From contig JAFFJZ010000006.1 of NCBI GenBank assembly GCA_018340375.1, positions 12,232,001-12,296,000 of the forward strand: a stretch of 64,000 nt of DNA, read 5' to 3'. Each line of letters begins with the position of its first letter. Position 1 is the first letter of the stretch. Below, in pieces: positions 48,297-59,395 of the stretch. The notes beneath the pieces are model-generated. The model saw nothing but the letters and a program-made list of their open reading frames with translations. It did not search any database and was not told the DNA's origin. The stretch comes from Gonatopus flavifemur. Taxonomy: Eukaryota; Arthropoda; Insecta; Hymenoptera; Dryinidae. A program made the position numbers and the translations under genes.

Positions 48297-51200
48297 AAGA
48301 ATAAAAGAAAAAAAAGAATCCATGTCAGCGATGAAAACCTTCACGACGGTTTAGCACCTCGAGAGTATGAATAAATTGTATCGTGGTATGAGTTCTACCG
48401 CATTCCAAGAAGTATAACAAAGTTGGAAAACTCACTACGCAACTTGTTCTCGTACCGCAATGCGCGAGACATGTAATATTTTCCCCGCCCAGGGATTAAT
48501 TAAAATATTGATGAAAGTAAAGATAATTTGCTTTCCTTTTTTATTTTTTCTTCCCAAATAATTTGATCGGCGTATACGTAATGAGCGACGAGCATGATGA
48601 TAATATTGTATTCTGTGAAACAAAGACAATGAAATTACTACGTGAACGGTTCATTATAATAGGGGCAAAGGCGTCGAGGTTTTATTATTAATTTCGGGGA
48701 TGCATGGAATTCGTGTTGTGATTTCATTATGTATGTGGTAATACGTTTATTATACGTGGTTTTGAGGGTAACTGGTTGACCATGATGAATACCAAACTTA
48801 TTTTAACACCTCTCAAAAATATTTCAAAGATTAAGTGTCTTGAAATTTGAAATCTTTCGTAAAAGAATCCCACGTGATGTATTATTGTCAACTCAAATGA
48901 AGAAGCTCTCACATTATTCCGGGGTAAGTTTGTGTATTACTTAAAGCGCACATTGGTGTAATTAAAACCTCTCGCAAAGGGTAATGGAAGAGTTTTAGGA
49001 GTGCCTGAAGTTCACAAGTTAGTGAGAGCTCTGTTCTTTGACCGTAATTAATATACGAGCGGGACAAGGAATTCAATTCATGTGCTGATAATAATTCCAA
49101 TTTCGAAAACTGACATATGCCATTCTTGTCGGAATAGTGAATTTAACAATGAAATTTACAGAGAATGAAAGATTTCATGAAAAACTCTTAATCGATTCTC
49201 TTTTCGTATATACTCTATAAAATCTACTGCAGGTCGATCCAGCAAGTCGATGTGTACAGAAGGTTACAACGACTCAACCAACCAACGCCCATTTCCTTTT
49301 GCGGTTTTGAGATTCGGCTTCCACTTGGTGAATTGAGTTCAAACGTGTGCTTTATCTTTAACGCAACGCTGCCTTCGCCCGTTGATTATTCAAATACCTC
49401 TTTTGAGCCTGCGGTGCCGAACTAATTTCATTTGCACGTAAAGTTTGATCTCGGTTCGTCCCTTCTCCATTTAGTCATTCATTATCTCACACTTTCCTAA
49501 AAAGCTTCACCGAATAATAATTAATGTGTCCTCGTTATCCGTTTCCTAAATATCTTCATTGTGGATAAGTAATCACGACGGATATGTGATATGTGATATC
49601 AAAGAACGAAGCGTGGGACGGCGTGGGAAGTCCAATTTCGAAACCTTAGGTGCGGTGTAACAGATGTTTCGAAGACAATCAACCGTTTCATACACGTATT
49701 TTTCACTTCTTGGGGGAAATTGAGACATAGCATGAGACGATGTAATCTTTTGTAATCGCGACGATGAAACTTTCGATTCAAGTTTTTTATGTTGTTGAGG
49801 TGTAGGTACGTGCCGCTATATTTGGATCACTTTCATCGTTGAGTTCAGTGGAATGAGTCAATCGATGATACGACACTAGTGTTGGAGAACCAACTATTTT
49901 AGAAACTATGATTTATCGCGATGATACGATAGATTCAACAGTTTGTGAAATAAACTCTTTTCCGTATAATGAAATCATTGTTCTCGTGTTTCTACAATTC
50001 TCTATCTATCCATCTACGCGGAGCACGTTGAAAGAATTATGCATCAAATAGATACAGCAAATTATCGTGAGATCCTACATTCACTTGATTACAAATCTTT
50101 TGTACTCGAACATGACAATCCCTTTCATTACATCCCAAGCATCGAGATAAGTGTATATTGTTCTTTTATTTTCATGCCCCCTCAACATAATTTATGAGAG
50201 ATTCCTGATTGGCATGATGATGAAAATGTGGTTAGACGACAAGCCTGTGAATCGAGTATAATCGATCGTGTACTGTCACAGATATCGAACCAGATGATGA
50301 TAGTCGGTCACGAAGAAAGAAGCTTGCTCTCTCAGGATGAAAGAGAGAAAGGAATTCCAACCCTTCGGGCTTGTTATCTCCTTTGAGATTGAGGAAAAGC
50401 AGAAAAGGCCTCCGAGTGTCAGAAAAACATCGTGAAATATGAAACCCGACAAGGGAAAAATCAATGCCGTTGGATCAATTCTTCGTTTACTCTTCCCCAA
50501 AGTTCGAATATCCAATTAGAAAACCGTGGACACATTATATTTTATAATGGCAATTCTCAAAGGTTTCCGAAAGATCCTTGGTTTTAAATTCAAGAGGAGA
50601 TATTTTATGAAGAGATGTACAGGAAATGTTATACACAAAGCCGCCACCATCATCATCATCATCATCATCATCATAAACCATAAAAATGGTGAGGAAGTTG
50701 AAGGGGAATAAAAAACAAAAGAGCTTAAATTGAGTTTACAAAATAAATAAGATGTTCCAGGGAAAAGATCAAAGTGAATGTGGAATATAAAGGAAATGGA
50801 GTACGTGAAATGGTTTGAATTTAACCGAGATAAATTTTCTGAAGAACCAATGCAGATAAAAGTACATCCGAAAGAACTGACGAGGAAGAGAAGGTCTATG
50901 CATCAGTGGTTGACGTGCCAGGGATAGGGAAGAAAAAGTTTAGAGCATTCAAAGAGAATGGGAAAACATTATTATTCGGGTTGATACGAACAGAAGAAGT
51001 AGGAAGAAAATTCCCATAATTCCCTCCCCCACAAACCTCGATGAATCCCTTCCATCTGAAATCATTTTCAATTAATAGCGTAAACAGTCTATTTCGAAAA
51101 GCCCCTTTCCCCTCTCCCCGTAAAACCACAGGAAACCAAAGTCTTAATTGAAATCACATGTTATATTACGGATGAATTAAATCCATGACCGTTTTAGTTA

Positions 51201-52083
51201 GCTACAGTGAGCAGGATAATATCCTGAGAGATGCATTGCCAATTTCAACGAGATGAATTTACGGAACGATGGAGACGCCATCGGAATAGAATTCCGCGGT
51301 TATTTGTGCAAATCACTTCCTTCTCTTATGATAAAACACTAAAAACGTTTTTTGATTGGTTATTCTTCGTCCCCTCCTCCCTCATTCTCCTGGAATCTCG
51401 AATCATAAATCGAATTCTAACCACAGCCGTTCATTTTACAGAGGGATATATTCAACTGGGAAGGAGGTAAAAAAGATCTCTCGAGTCGGTTATCTTCTTC
51501 GAAGGAGGAAGAATAGGATAGAGAGAGAGAGAGAGAGAAGGAGAGAGGAGGAAAGAATGTTGTGGAAGGTAATCGTAAAAGATGCTTCACGTTCGTTCCT
51601 GGTACACTTCGAGTTTCCCGCGGGAGTCGCATACAGCGTCACCAACGATCTTGAAACTTAGTAGCAGTCGACAAAGAAATGCTAGCAGCTTCGAGTTTAC
51701 TTATCGTTTTGTCTCCAAGACTTTATCCCAAGTTATTTGTCACGTGTCCCAAACACGAAGAATGTGTACCCTGCGAACAAACTCCTACTCCCCGTCGTAA
51801 ATTTTTTATATCTGTATTTTATATACACATATATATGAAACTATATCGAGGAAAGAGTTATACGCGAATTTTCGAATCAATTGGATTTGTTATGCGGAAT
51901 TCGTGAGACTCTTGGAAATTATTCATGATTCCTGCCTTCGTGACAGGGTTGAAATGATGGATGTTCGACTCAGCACGTGAGTAGACTATCGTTTTAGCAA
52001 GTTTTTCACCAAAAATTTCCCATCCGATATGTCGGATGGATTCGATATCGTTCGATACCAATTGGATTCAAAATTTGAGGACG
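48297..52083. other. Mostly unique AT-rich sequence
   Basis: No gene recognised. A nine-unit CAT run at 50648-50674 and a GA run at 51519-51538 are present. About 51580-51800 is somewhat GC-richer, with two short overlapping plus frames; one begins with a hydrophobic stretch followed by CPKHEECVPC. That is too little to call a secreted peptide. Confidence 0.35.
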
Positions 52084-52330
52084 CACGGAAAAGAAAAATA
52101 CAAAATAGTAATTTCTTTTTCTGCTAAACTAGCTGAAAATTCGCTGCCAAAGCTGAATTGCAACTGGAGTAGCAAATTTTTTAGTATTATGTACAGAGTT
52201 GCAAACACTTTTTGCTGTTTCAGCTGAAAAATCGCCGTGATAGGGAAGAGATCGCTGTCATAACAAAAAATTTGCTGCTCCAGCAGAAATCAGGTTTCGC
52301 TGTCACAGCGAATCCTTTTTTCTCCTTGTG
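52084..52330. mobile_element. 247 bp CAGCAAA-family element
   Basis: Starts CACGGAAAAGAAAAAT and ends CACAGCGAATCCTTTTTTCT then CCTTGTG. Internal landmarks GCTGAAAAATCGCCGTGAT, TTTGCTGCTCCAGCAG and GTATTATGTACAGAGTTGC align with the reference copy. Confidence 0.7.
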
Positions 52331-52399
52331 AGGGATCGAAAAATAAACTGTGATAAGTGGAGAATCGTGTTGAGACTTCTTGGTGTTCTTGATTTTATA

Positions 52400-53010
52400 C
52401 ACGAAAATTTACACTCGAACCAGCAAATTTTTCACTGGACTAGCAAAATTTCCTGTACTATCAATACGTTCTTGAAGTTTGAATCGTTTATTGAAACGAA
52501 ACGAAAATTCAAACTCATCCCATTTAAGGAATCATCGATATTTTATCTTCTCCAGTCAACTCATCGGAATTGAAAACATCGTTCGATTTTATTTGTCTAT
52601 CAATTCCTTTCAATAATCGATTCAAACTTCAGCAATATTACTATCTCTCTAAAATTTTCAGAGTGAGATTTCATTCTTCAGCCAGCCAAAAGTGAGCCTG
52701 TCAAAATTTGGAGTGAAATTTCCACTCTTTTAGAGTGATATTCTAAGGTTTGAGGGTAGAAATTCACAGACTGGCTCACTTTTGAGACTCAGTGGAGTGA
52801 AACACTTGATTTTTCACTCTTTCAGATTTAGAGAGTATATAGAATAGTAAACAAAATTTGCCAAGGGAGCAAACATTCATCGCTGCCACGACTTGAAAAT
52901 CGCTGTTGCGGCTAACAAAATTCCTATGATATCAAATTATTTGCTACTCCAGCAAAAGGGACTCAACAAAATTAGATATTATTGTCACAGCGAATTTATT
53001 TTTTCTCCGT
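52400..53010. mobile_element. 611 bp CAGCAAA-family element with nested MITE
   Basis: Left TA|CACGAAAATTTACAC, right GTCACAGCGAATTTATTTTT then TCTCCG. Family words occur at 52422-52455 and 52850-52990. Between them lies an unrelated inverted repeat at 52636-52850 that splits the usual GTATTATATACAGAATAG landmark. Confidence 0.65.
52636..52850. mobile_element. About 215 bp MITE nested in 52400-53010
   Basis: CTATCTCTCTAAAATTTTCA then GAGTGAG pairs with CACTCTTTCAGATTTAGAGA then GTATATAG. Inner arms AAAAGTGAGCC / GGCTCACTTTT also pair. It contains repeated GAGTGAAA / TTTCACTC words. Confidence 0.65.
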
Positions 53011-53759
53011 CCCAGATAGAAAAATGTCTCAATAATGCCATTATAATGGTGACATGCACGCCAAGAAATGTTTGCATCATGGTACCAAGGTGTTGATACC
53101 ATGAGGCATCGTTATTGGTAGCAAAACGAGGTGATGGTACCATAATGAAGACATAATGTTTACATTTTATGTATCATTGCAATCTGAGCGAAGTTGATGA
53201 TAGTATGTTTACGGCACATTATGTTACAAAATATTTAAAGCACGGTTTTCAATCTGGAGTACAGAATCTAAACTAGATTCCAAGAGTATTCCAAATTCGT
53301 TGCTGTACATGAACTACTGAATGTTAATATCACCTACCAATACACGCAAACACACAGACATTTCATAACCGCAAGCAAAAGCTTGAAATCTAAATCGGCT
53401 TAAATCGTGTCACGTCTATCGTGTGAAGTTCTTGGTTGAGCTCAGGTGCGACCGACTTTAATTCAATTTATCGAAAAGTACATTGCCCTATCCTTACTAC
53501 ACTGTCAATGTCGGACACCGGGAAACTTAAACGCCGGTAAATTTACTCACGATTCGGTCTCATTCTTCATCCCTATAGACATCGATAACTCATTTTTCCA
53601 GATTCAGTTAATATCCCGCAAGTGGCCAACGTTGAAAAAGAAAATAGGAGAAGGAAGAGGAAGCATTATATATATATATATATATTGAAACTTTATAACC
53701 GTGGAAAGAATGTCAATATCTTCTCGATTGAAATCGATGATTCGATGAAGAAAATGTAG

Positions 53760-54010
53760 TACATGGAAAAAGAATAAGTTTACTATAACAGCGGATTCTG
53801 ATTTTGCTGGAGCAGCAAATTTTTTGCTGGGACAGCAAGCTCTTTGCTATTACAGCAATCTTTTCAGCTAGGACAACGATTTTTCAGCTGTGGGAGCAAA
53901 CGGTTTGCTCCTCCAGCAAATTCTGGTAGTATACATAAAATGGAGAACGAAGTTCGCTGGAAAAGTCAACATTCTTTGCTGCTACAGCTCAAAAGTCGCT
54001 GTCGTACTCT
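53760..54010. mobile_element. CAGCAAA-family element, right end missing
   Basis: Starts CATGGAAAAAGAATAAG with TTGCTGGAGCAGCAAATTTT, GGGACAGCAAGC and TTTGCTGCTACAGC words. The alignment to the family stops near 54010, before the terminal CTCCGTG, so the right end is truncated or displaced. Confidence 0.55.
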
Positions 54011-54193
54011 AGAAGAGTGCTACACAGTTGAAAACAATCAAATATAACATATTTGTCATGTCCAAAATGGTCCACATTGAACAAAAATGTTCAATTGACA
54101 TATCCCATGTGAATAACTTTCTCAACACACTTCGGATGTCTTTTTTAAATACAAACCAGTGACTGTTATTGTATGTCAAACTAGAATAAATTA

Positions 54194-55472
54194 CCCTACA
54201 AACAATAATTACTGGCATTTCAATGGGCCGCTGATGGCCCCGCAATGCCAATGAAGAGCCATTACTGGCCGTCTAAGACGCCTCCCTGGTAAAAAAAAAT
54301 CTCTCTGAAAATTTCACGTTCCAGAGAAATTCAGAGCAATTCATCGTGATTCAGGGAAATTCAGAAGGATTCAGGAACGGGTGAATTAGAAAAAATTGTG
54401 CGTTGAACTTTTCCGAAGGATTCAGAGAAATTCAGAGAGAGATACATTGAGAAAAATTTTTTGTGCGAGATTTCAGAGGCATTCAGGGAGTTTTAGAGAA
54501 ACTCAGAGGAACGGAACATTAGGAAAAATTTAGCATAGAACTCCACGGAAGGATTTAAAGAAATTCAGAGAGAATCAGAGAAATTCAGGGAGAAATAAAT
54601 TAAGGGGAATTTTTGGTTCAAGATTGCAGAGGCATTCAGGGAGTTTTAGAGAAACTCAGAGACCCGGTCATTAGGAAGAATTGACCACAGAAATTTTGTA
54701 GGAAGGATTCAGGGAAATTCAGAGAGATTCAGAGGGATTGGGAGAAATTCAGAGAGAAATAAATGAAGTGAAACTTTTGATTCAAGAATTCGGAGGTATT
54801 CAGGGAGTTTCAGGGAAAATCAGAAACCCGAGACTTAGCAAAAATTAAGTATGGAACTTTACCCTTTACAGAAGGGTTCAGACAAATTCAGAGTCAGCTT
54901 TGAATTCTCAATATTTGAAATCCGGAGAGATTCGAAGAGATTCAGAGGAGTTCAGAGAGATTCATGGAAATTTATAAAAATTCAGGAGAATTAAGAAAGA
55001 TACAGGCAAATTTGGAGTCAGCTTTGAAATCTGGATATATGAAATTCTGGCACATTCAACGAGATTCAGAGGAATTCAGAGAGATCCAGAGGAACTCAGA
55101 CTGTTTCAGAGGAATTCAGCATGAGCTTTGTATTGTTAATAAATGAAATTCTGGAGAATTCGGAAAGATTTAGAAAGAGAAGTTGGAGAAATTCAGGATG
55201 TATGACTCTATCTGACAGGTCTCCAACTTTCTCTGAATTTCTCTAAAATTGCTCTGAATCTCTCTGAAAAATGTCCCAAAATATAGAGAGATTCAGAGAG
55301 ATTGTTTTATCAGGGCTGCAGCAGAGGCGCCAGAAAAAGTAGCTCAAACTCCGATCATTGGTGAATTCATATAGAATCGAGAATACGATTGGTTGGTTAC
55401 ACAAGGAGCAACCAATCATTAGTGTTGGACTACTTTTTCTGGTAACTCTGGCTTGCAGTTGTGTTTGCTGGG
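54194..55472. mobile_element. 1.28 kb element with CCCTACAAAC / GTTTGCTGGG ends
   Basis: TA|CCCTACAAACAATAATTACT at the left and TTGTGTTTGCTGGG|TA at the right are inverted with TA flanks. The left subterminal part (GGCATTTCAATGGGCCGCTG then ATGG) recurs in the 97 bp element at 58180-58276. Most of the interior is a second element (54284-55313), followed by a third inverted repeat (about 55325-55450, CCAGAAAAAGTAG arms). Confidence 0.7.
54284..55313. mobile_element. 1.03 kb element filled with GATTCAGAGAAATTCAGAG repeats
   Basis: CCCTGGTAAAAAAAAATCTC then TCTGAA at the left is inverted as TTCAGAGAGATTGTTTTATC then AGGG at the right. Almost the entire interior is degenerate GA(T/A)TTCAGAG(A/G) sequence, with a longer unit of about 130-170 bp marked by TTAGGAAAAATT, ATGGAACTT and TTGATTCAAGA words. 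No coding sense. This is an inverted-repeat-bounded satellite-like element. Confidence 0.7.
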
Positions 55473-55985
55473 TAGGGACAATGACTCACTTCAAGTTCAT
55501 GTCATAAGAACATCATAAAAAATGTTGAAATGTAATTTTAACAAATGAAGTACATCTAATTTACGTTGGTGTGTTGGTAACCGTATGTTGAATTAACAGA
55601 TTTTTCCTGTAATATGCAAGTAACGCATCAAGTGTGTTTAATATGAACATTATTTCAAATTAACACTTCTTCTCTCAACCACATCCATTTGTTAGGTTAG
55701 AATCACACACGTGAGTGTGTTATTTTCAACATCGATCCGTTTACATATATTTTCTTTTACACATTTACATAAATTATTTCGAACTGTGTATGTTGACAAA
55801 TAAATTGCTGTCACAGCAAAAAATTCGCTACTTCGGCAAAAGGTCCCCAGGCAGCAAAGTGGTAGAAAAGTTCGCGACAAATTCCCAACAACACTGAGCA
55901 ACTCCCCAGTGGATCTGAGTGAACCGACAAGCGACCAAAAATTTCGGTTACATTTTGGTGAAAAATCTTGGTTTTGGTAACTTCC

Positions 55986-56092
55986 CGCACAGCACCACAG
56001 TCCCAGAAGAATCCATGTAGAATTCTTATTGAATTGATTATGTTCTTTATGAATTCTTCAAGAAGTCTTATGGGACTGTGTTGCTGTGAAGG
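55986..56092. repeat. 107 bp hairpin
   Basis: CACAGCACCACAGTCCCAGA is mirrored by CTTATGGGACTGTGTTGCTG then TG, and inner AGAATTC words pair. Absent from the 36411 copy. Confidence 0.7.
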
Positions 56093-56151
56093 TTGTTGGT
56101 CGTTTTGGACATTTTTTTCAACAAAAATTCACCAAAATTCAACCAATTTCA

Positions 56152-56365
56152 CACAGAAAAAAAACTATCTTGTATCAAGACAATATTGTTTTCGTTATAT
56201 TATATGAAACACGGATTGTGTCAGTTCAATGCAATTTGCTTTGAATCAAAAACAGGAAAAAACAAAATTCTTGATTCAAAGCAAATTGCATTGAACTGAG
56301 ACAATCCGGGTTTATATATAACGAAAACAATATTTTCTTGATACAAGATAGTTTGTTTTTCTGTG
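56152..56365. mobile_element. 214 bp palindromic MITE, CACAGAAAAA ends
   Basis: CACAGAAAAAAAACTATCTT then GTATCAAGA is mirrored by TCTTGATACAAGATAG, a T-rich run and CTGTG. The arms run about 100 bp with very few mismatches (shared: ATTGCATTGAACTGA / TCAGTTCAATGCAAT). The terminal form resembles CACAGTAAAAA at 41136. It is absent from the 36411 copy. Confidence 0.8.
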
Positions 56366-56494
56366 CAATTTTGGTAATTTTCCGGTTATTTCGTGGTAAT
56401 TTTCTGGGTTTTTTCCTCACAAATACCAAAAAGGTTCTAAAAACGAACCACATTTTTGGATTTTCTTTTGTTGGCAGATTAGTTTTCGGTCACA

Positions 56495-56719
56495 CACGGG
56501 AAAAATAATTTAGCTGCACCTGCTAAGTAGCTAGCACGGACACGAACAGCCATTAAATTAGCTCCTGCAGCTAAATTTCAGCTGTTAACGCAGATAAATT
56601 AACTACAAATGCAAATGTTTTTGCTGTAATAGCTAAAATTTAGCTACAGGAGCTAATTCAATGGTTGACCATGTCCGTGCTAGCTACTTAGCTGCTGCAG
56701 CTAAATTATTTTCCGCGTG
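56495..56719. mobile_element. 225 bp palindromic element, CACGGGAAAAATAATTTAGC ends
   Basis: Ends are CACGGGAAAAATAATTTAGC and GCTAAATTATTTTCCGCGTG. The arms share AAGTAGCTAGCACGGACA and AGCTCCTGCAGCTAAATTT words. It uses the same AGCTGCAGCTAAGTAG vocabulary as 234-1283. It is absent from the 36411 copy. Confidence 0.8.
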
Positions 56720-57053
56720 AAAATAGGTGATTATATGGTAAAAACCATCTGGGTAACCATTTTCTGACCCAATTTCTATCAAACCAAAAAATATCCTAAA
56801 CTAAACCATAAAAATTGTTCACTTTGGAATCGCCAAGGGTGTTGTTGAGAAGTTGCTAGAAGGTTGCGTCGCCAAACTTAAAATTTGTTGTCATGATGTT
56901 GCGAAGATGTTTGGATACATGAAGCTATGATACGTAAGATCAAACAAAACACAAATTGGTGCAGCAACACTGAAGCAACAGTTGCACTGCAACTTTTGCT
57001 TCCAGGATACTCAGCAAAATCAGATTCCACCGGCACAGTGGATTTTTTTCTCC

Positions 57054-58012
57054 GGATAAGATACATGATTGTTGATGGAAAAAAGAAGAGGGGTGAGTTG
57101 AGAAAAGATGATTTGAAGTGGCTTATTTTCATTTCATAAATGTCGTGTCATTCATCGCTATCGCTATTTCTAGGTTATATAACGAGTTATTATGTATTTA
57201 CCAAGAGGAAGCTTTCCAACGGATTCAAACCTGGAAGATATAATGAGGGAGTCTCATGTAAATGTATGTACGGGAATAGAGGTAAATAGGATGAAAAGAA
57301 TTCTTCATCCGCTACGCGATGAACACGTTAGAGATACGTATATTATATGTATGGTTGTGTGATTTTTACGTTATGATATGGTTTTGTGCGAGCGATCGAC
57401 CCTTATGAGCCTTTTTTTGGTTATTATTTCGACGCATAAGAGAAATGAAAATGAGAGAATTCCAAGTATTTATATTTGTTTGATATCAAAGAACCGGTTG
57501 AGAATTGCTCCGCTGTAATTTTCTAACCTACAGTCTCGACTTAAGAAACAATTTTCAAGCATAAAAAATCCTTCAAAAGTCTAATTGAGAATTAAGCATC
57601 CGTGTTGGACTTTGAAAATCACATAGAACACCTAAAAATACCACAAAAGTCTACGTCAGAGTCAAGTATCGGTGCTTAAGCTTCGCCGAGAGTTTTTGAA
57701 ATAATTAAACGTCTCGTACAGCAAGTACAGCAAACAGTCGAGTGTCTGGAATTGAACTTACTTACGTGGGAGTCTGAAAATAATCGATAATGCATTCCAG
57801 GGCTCAGTCTCGATCGACGATTCGTAATTCTCGATTAATGCGAGTGATGTTCGTGGTGAAGGTAGACGAATCGCGGCGTTTGAACTACCAATTATAATTT
57901 TCTCGAATCCGAATTGAATTCGAACAACAAGGAAGTTCGAGAGACGACTTCAGGTGTCTTATTCCAGTAAGGAATTTGGTACATTTGGAGGAGAAAGGCT
58001 CAGATAATTATA
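57054..58012. other. Unique AT-rich sequence
   Basis: No gene, RNA or element ends recognised in this kilobase. Confidence 0.4.
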
Positions 58013-58374
58013 CACAACGAAAAAACACATTTGCAATTCTTCTTGCTGGAGCAGTAAACTATGTGTTATCACAGCAATCTTGTTGTTATAGTTAAGACAG
58101 CGACTTTACCCGTGGCAGCAAATTTTGTTGTTATGTATGGAATATCAAACAGCTTTCGTCGGAGGAGTCGACATGTTTTCCCTACAAACAATGATTACTG
58201 GCGTTTCAATGGGCCGCTGATGGTCCTGCGATGCCGTCAATGGTCCTTTGAATGACCTGCATTCGTGTTTGCTGGGTTGCTGCCACAGCTGAAAAGTCGC
58301 TGTTATAGCTAACAAGATTGCTCTGACAGCGAATAAATTGCTGTCACAGGCAATTCTCCTTCCGCAAGTATCCT
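58013..58374. mobile_element. CAGCAAA-family element with a 97 bp insertion
   Basis: Left TA|CACAACGAAAAAACAC, right GCTGTCACAGGCAATTCTCC then TTCCG. Family words occur on both sides of the insert, which splits the usual ACATTTTTTGCTGCCACAGC landmark. Confidence 0.65.
58180..58276. mobile_element. 97 bp MITE, CCCTACAAAC / GTTTGCTGGG
   Basis: The ends are the same as those of 54194-55472, and TGATTACTGGCGTTTCAATG then GGCCGCTGATGG matches its left subterminal part, so this is an internally deleted family member. TT flanks both sides. Other copies of the host family provide the unoccupied sequence. Confidence 0.75.
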
Positions 58375-58494
58375 TATTAGAGTGTCCTACCTGGAAATCT
58401 GATATTTTATAGCGAAAATGAAGTATTCTCGTTCAAAAAAAAAATTCTATGTCAATTAGAGGCAAAGCTCATCCAACGATTTGATTTTCCACAT

Positions 58495-59032
58495 GAATAA
58501 CACAGGAAACTGATCAACTTCGAATTCAACTGGATTTTTCAGGGTTAAAAAATTTTTTTTTCGAGAAAATGCATATGATACTTCTGTAGGACATAAAATT
58601 TGCTACAAACACGCTCCCATGAGATAAAGCTGTACGACCAATAGTTCTGGAGTTACAGAGCTTGGGAGATGGACTTTGATGAAAATCGACATCAAATCCC
58701 TTATAATTTATATTGAAATTTACATTTTTTTTTACTGGATTTGAATCAGTAGTCTCTAAATTTATACGTTTTCGAAACTTATAATGTGTATTATAATTTA
58801 ATTTTTCATGTGAGATGAATAAATACAAAATTATAAGAGACTTGATGACGATTTTTATCGAAGTTCATGTTTCAAACTCTGTAACTTTCACACTATTGGT
58901 TCTTCTTATAAAAGCGTTTTTGTAGCAAATTTTATGCCTCAAAAGAGTATCATATGCATTTTGTCGGAGAACATTTTTTCAACCCCAAAAAATTCAATTG
59001 AATCTAAAGTCAACCAGTTTCCTGTGTCATTC
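58495..59032. mobile_element. 538 bp MITE with 200 bp arms, ACACAGGAAACTG ends
   Basis: AACACAGGAAACTGATCAAC is mirrored by CAACCAGTTTCCTGTGTCAT. The arms align over about 200 bp through AAAATGCATATGATACT and AAATTTGCTACAAA, with about 75-80% pairing. No coding potential. The minus-strand 100-codon frame is incidental. Confidence 0.75.
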
Positions 59033-59395
59033 GTATGGGAAATCGCATTTTTCGATGAGCTACGCTTGTAATTCACATAGGGATTCCTTTCACACTATAA
59101 AATATCGAATTTTCAGGTGGGAACAGAAAAGAAAAATATCGCCCAAGAATGAAACACCCTGATGAACATATTATTCTTAGGGTCTTTAGGAATATTGATT
59201 GTATATCGTTGAAGCATCTATTTTCAGTAGTTTCAAGTATTTCATGAATTATCATTACTCGATTGGAGGAACAAAAGTTTGCGAATCAATCCAAGAGGCG
59301 TTCTGCTGAGAATGTGGTATCCCCCAGTTTGCATTGCCTTGACAAAATTTTGGTAATTTTGGATAGGAGTTCCATTTCACTAGCGCACGGAGAAA

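Larger units (their letters stand above)
55903..56838. repeat. Second copy of the 36411 repeat, with three hairpin insertions
   Basis: Collinear with 36411-36701 but with three extra blocks: 55986-56092, 56152-56365 and 56495-56719. The segment at about 56366-56480 has extra or diverged sequence relative to the other copy. The intact copy identifies these blocks as later arrivals. Confidence 0.75.
55850..57006. mobile_element. 1.15 kb insertion with CCAGGMAGCAAA ends
   Basis: CCAGGCAGCAAAGTGG at the left is roughly inverted as CAACTTTTGCTTCCAGG at the right (about 56990-57005). Subterminal GTTGCTTCAGTG / AACACTGAGCAAC words are also inverted. The core is the second copy of the 36411-36701 repeat. 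No transposase is present. Confidence 0.55.
55800..57053. mobile_element. CAGCAAA-family right half split by a 1.15 kb insertion
   Basis: GCTGTCACAGCAAAAAATTC then CTACTTCGGCAAAAGG at 55808-55846 continues in the family order only at 57007-57053 (CAGCAAAATCAGATTCC, then GCACAGTGGATTTTTTTCTC). The DNA between them is inserted. The left half of this copy is missing. Confidence 0.65.

Noticed and set aside
51679..51906. Possible small secreted cysteine peptide (hydrophobic start, CPKHEECVPC)
   Set aside because: Only four cysteines in a short stretch, no full inhibitor-type domain and no splice partner. Treated as chance.
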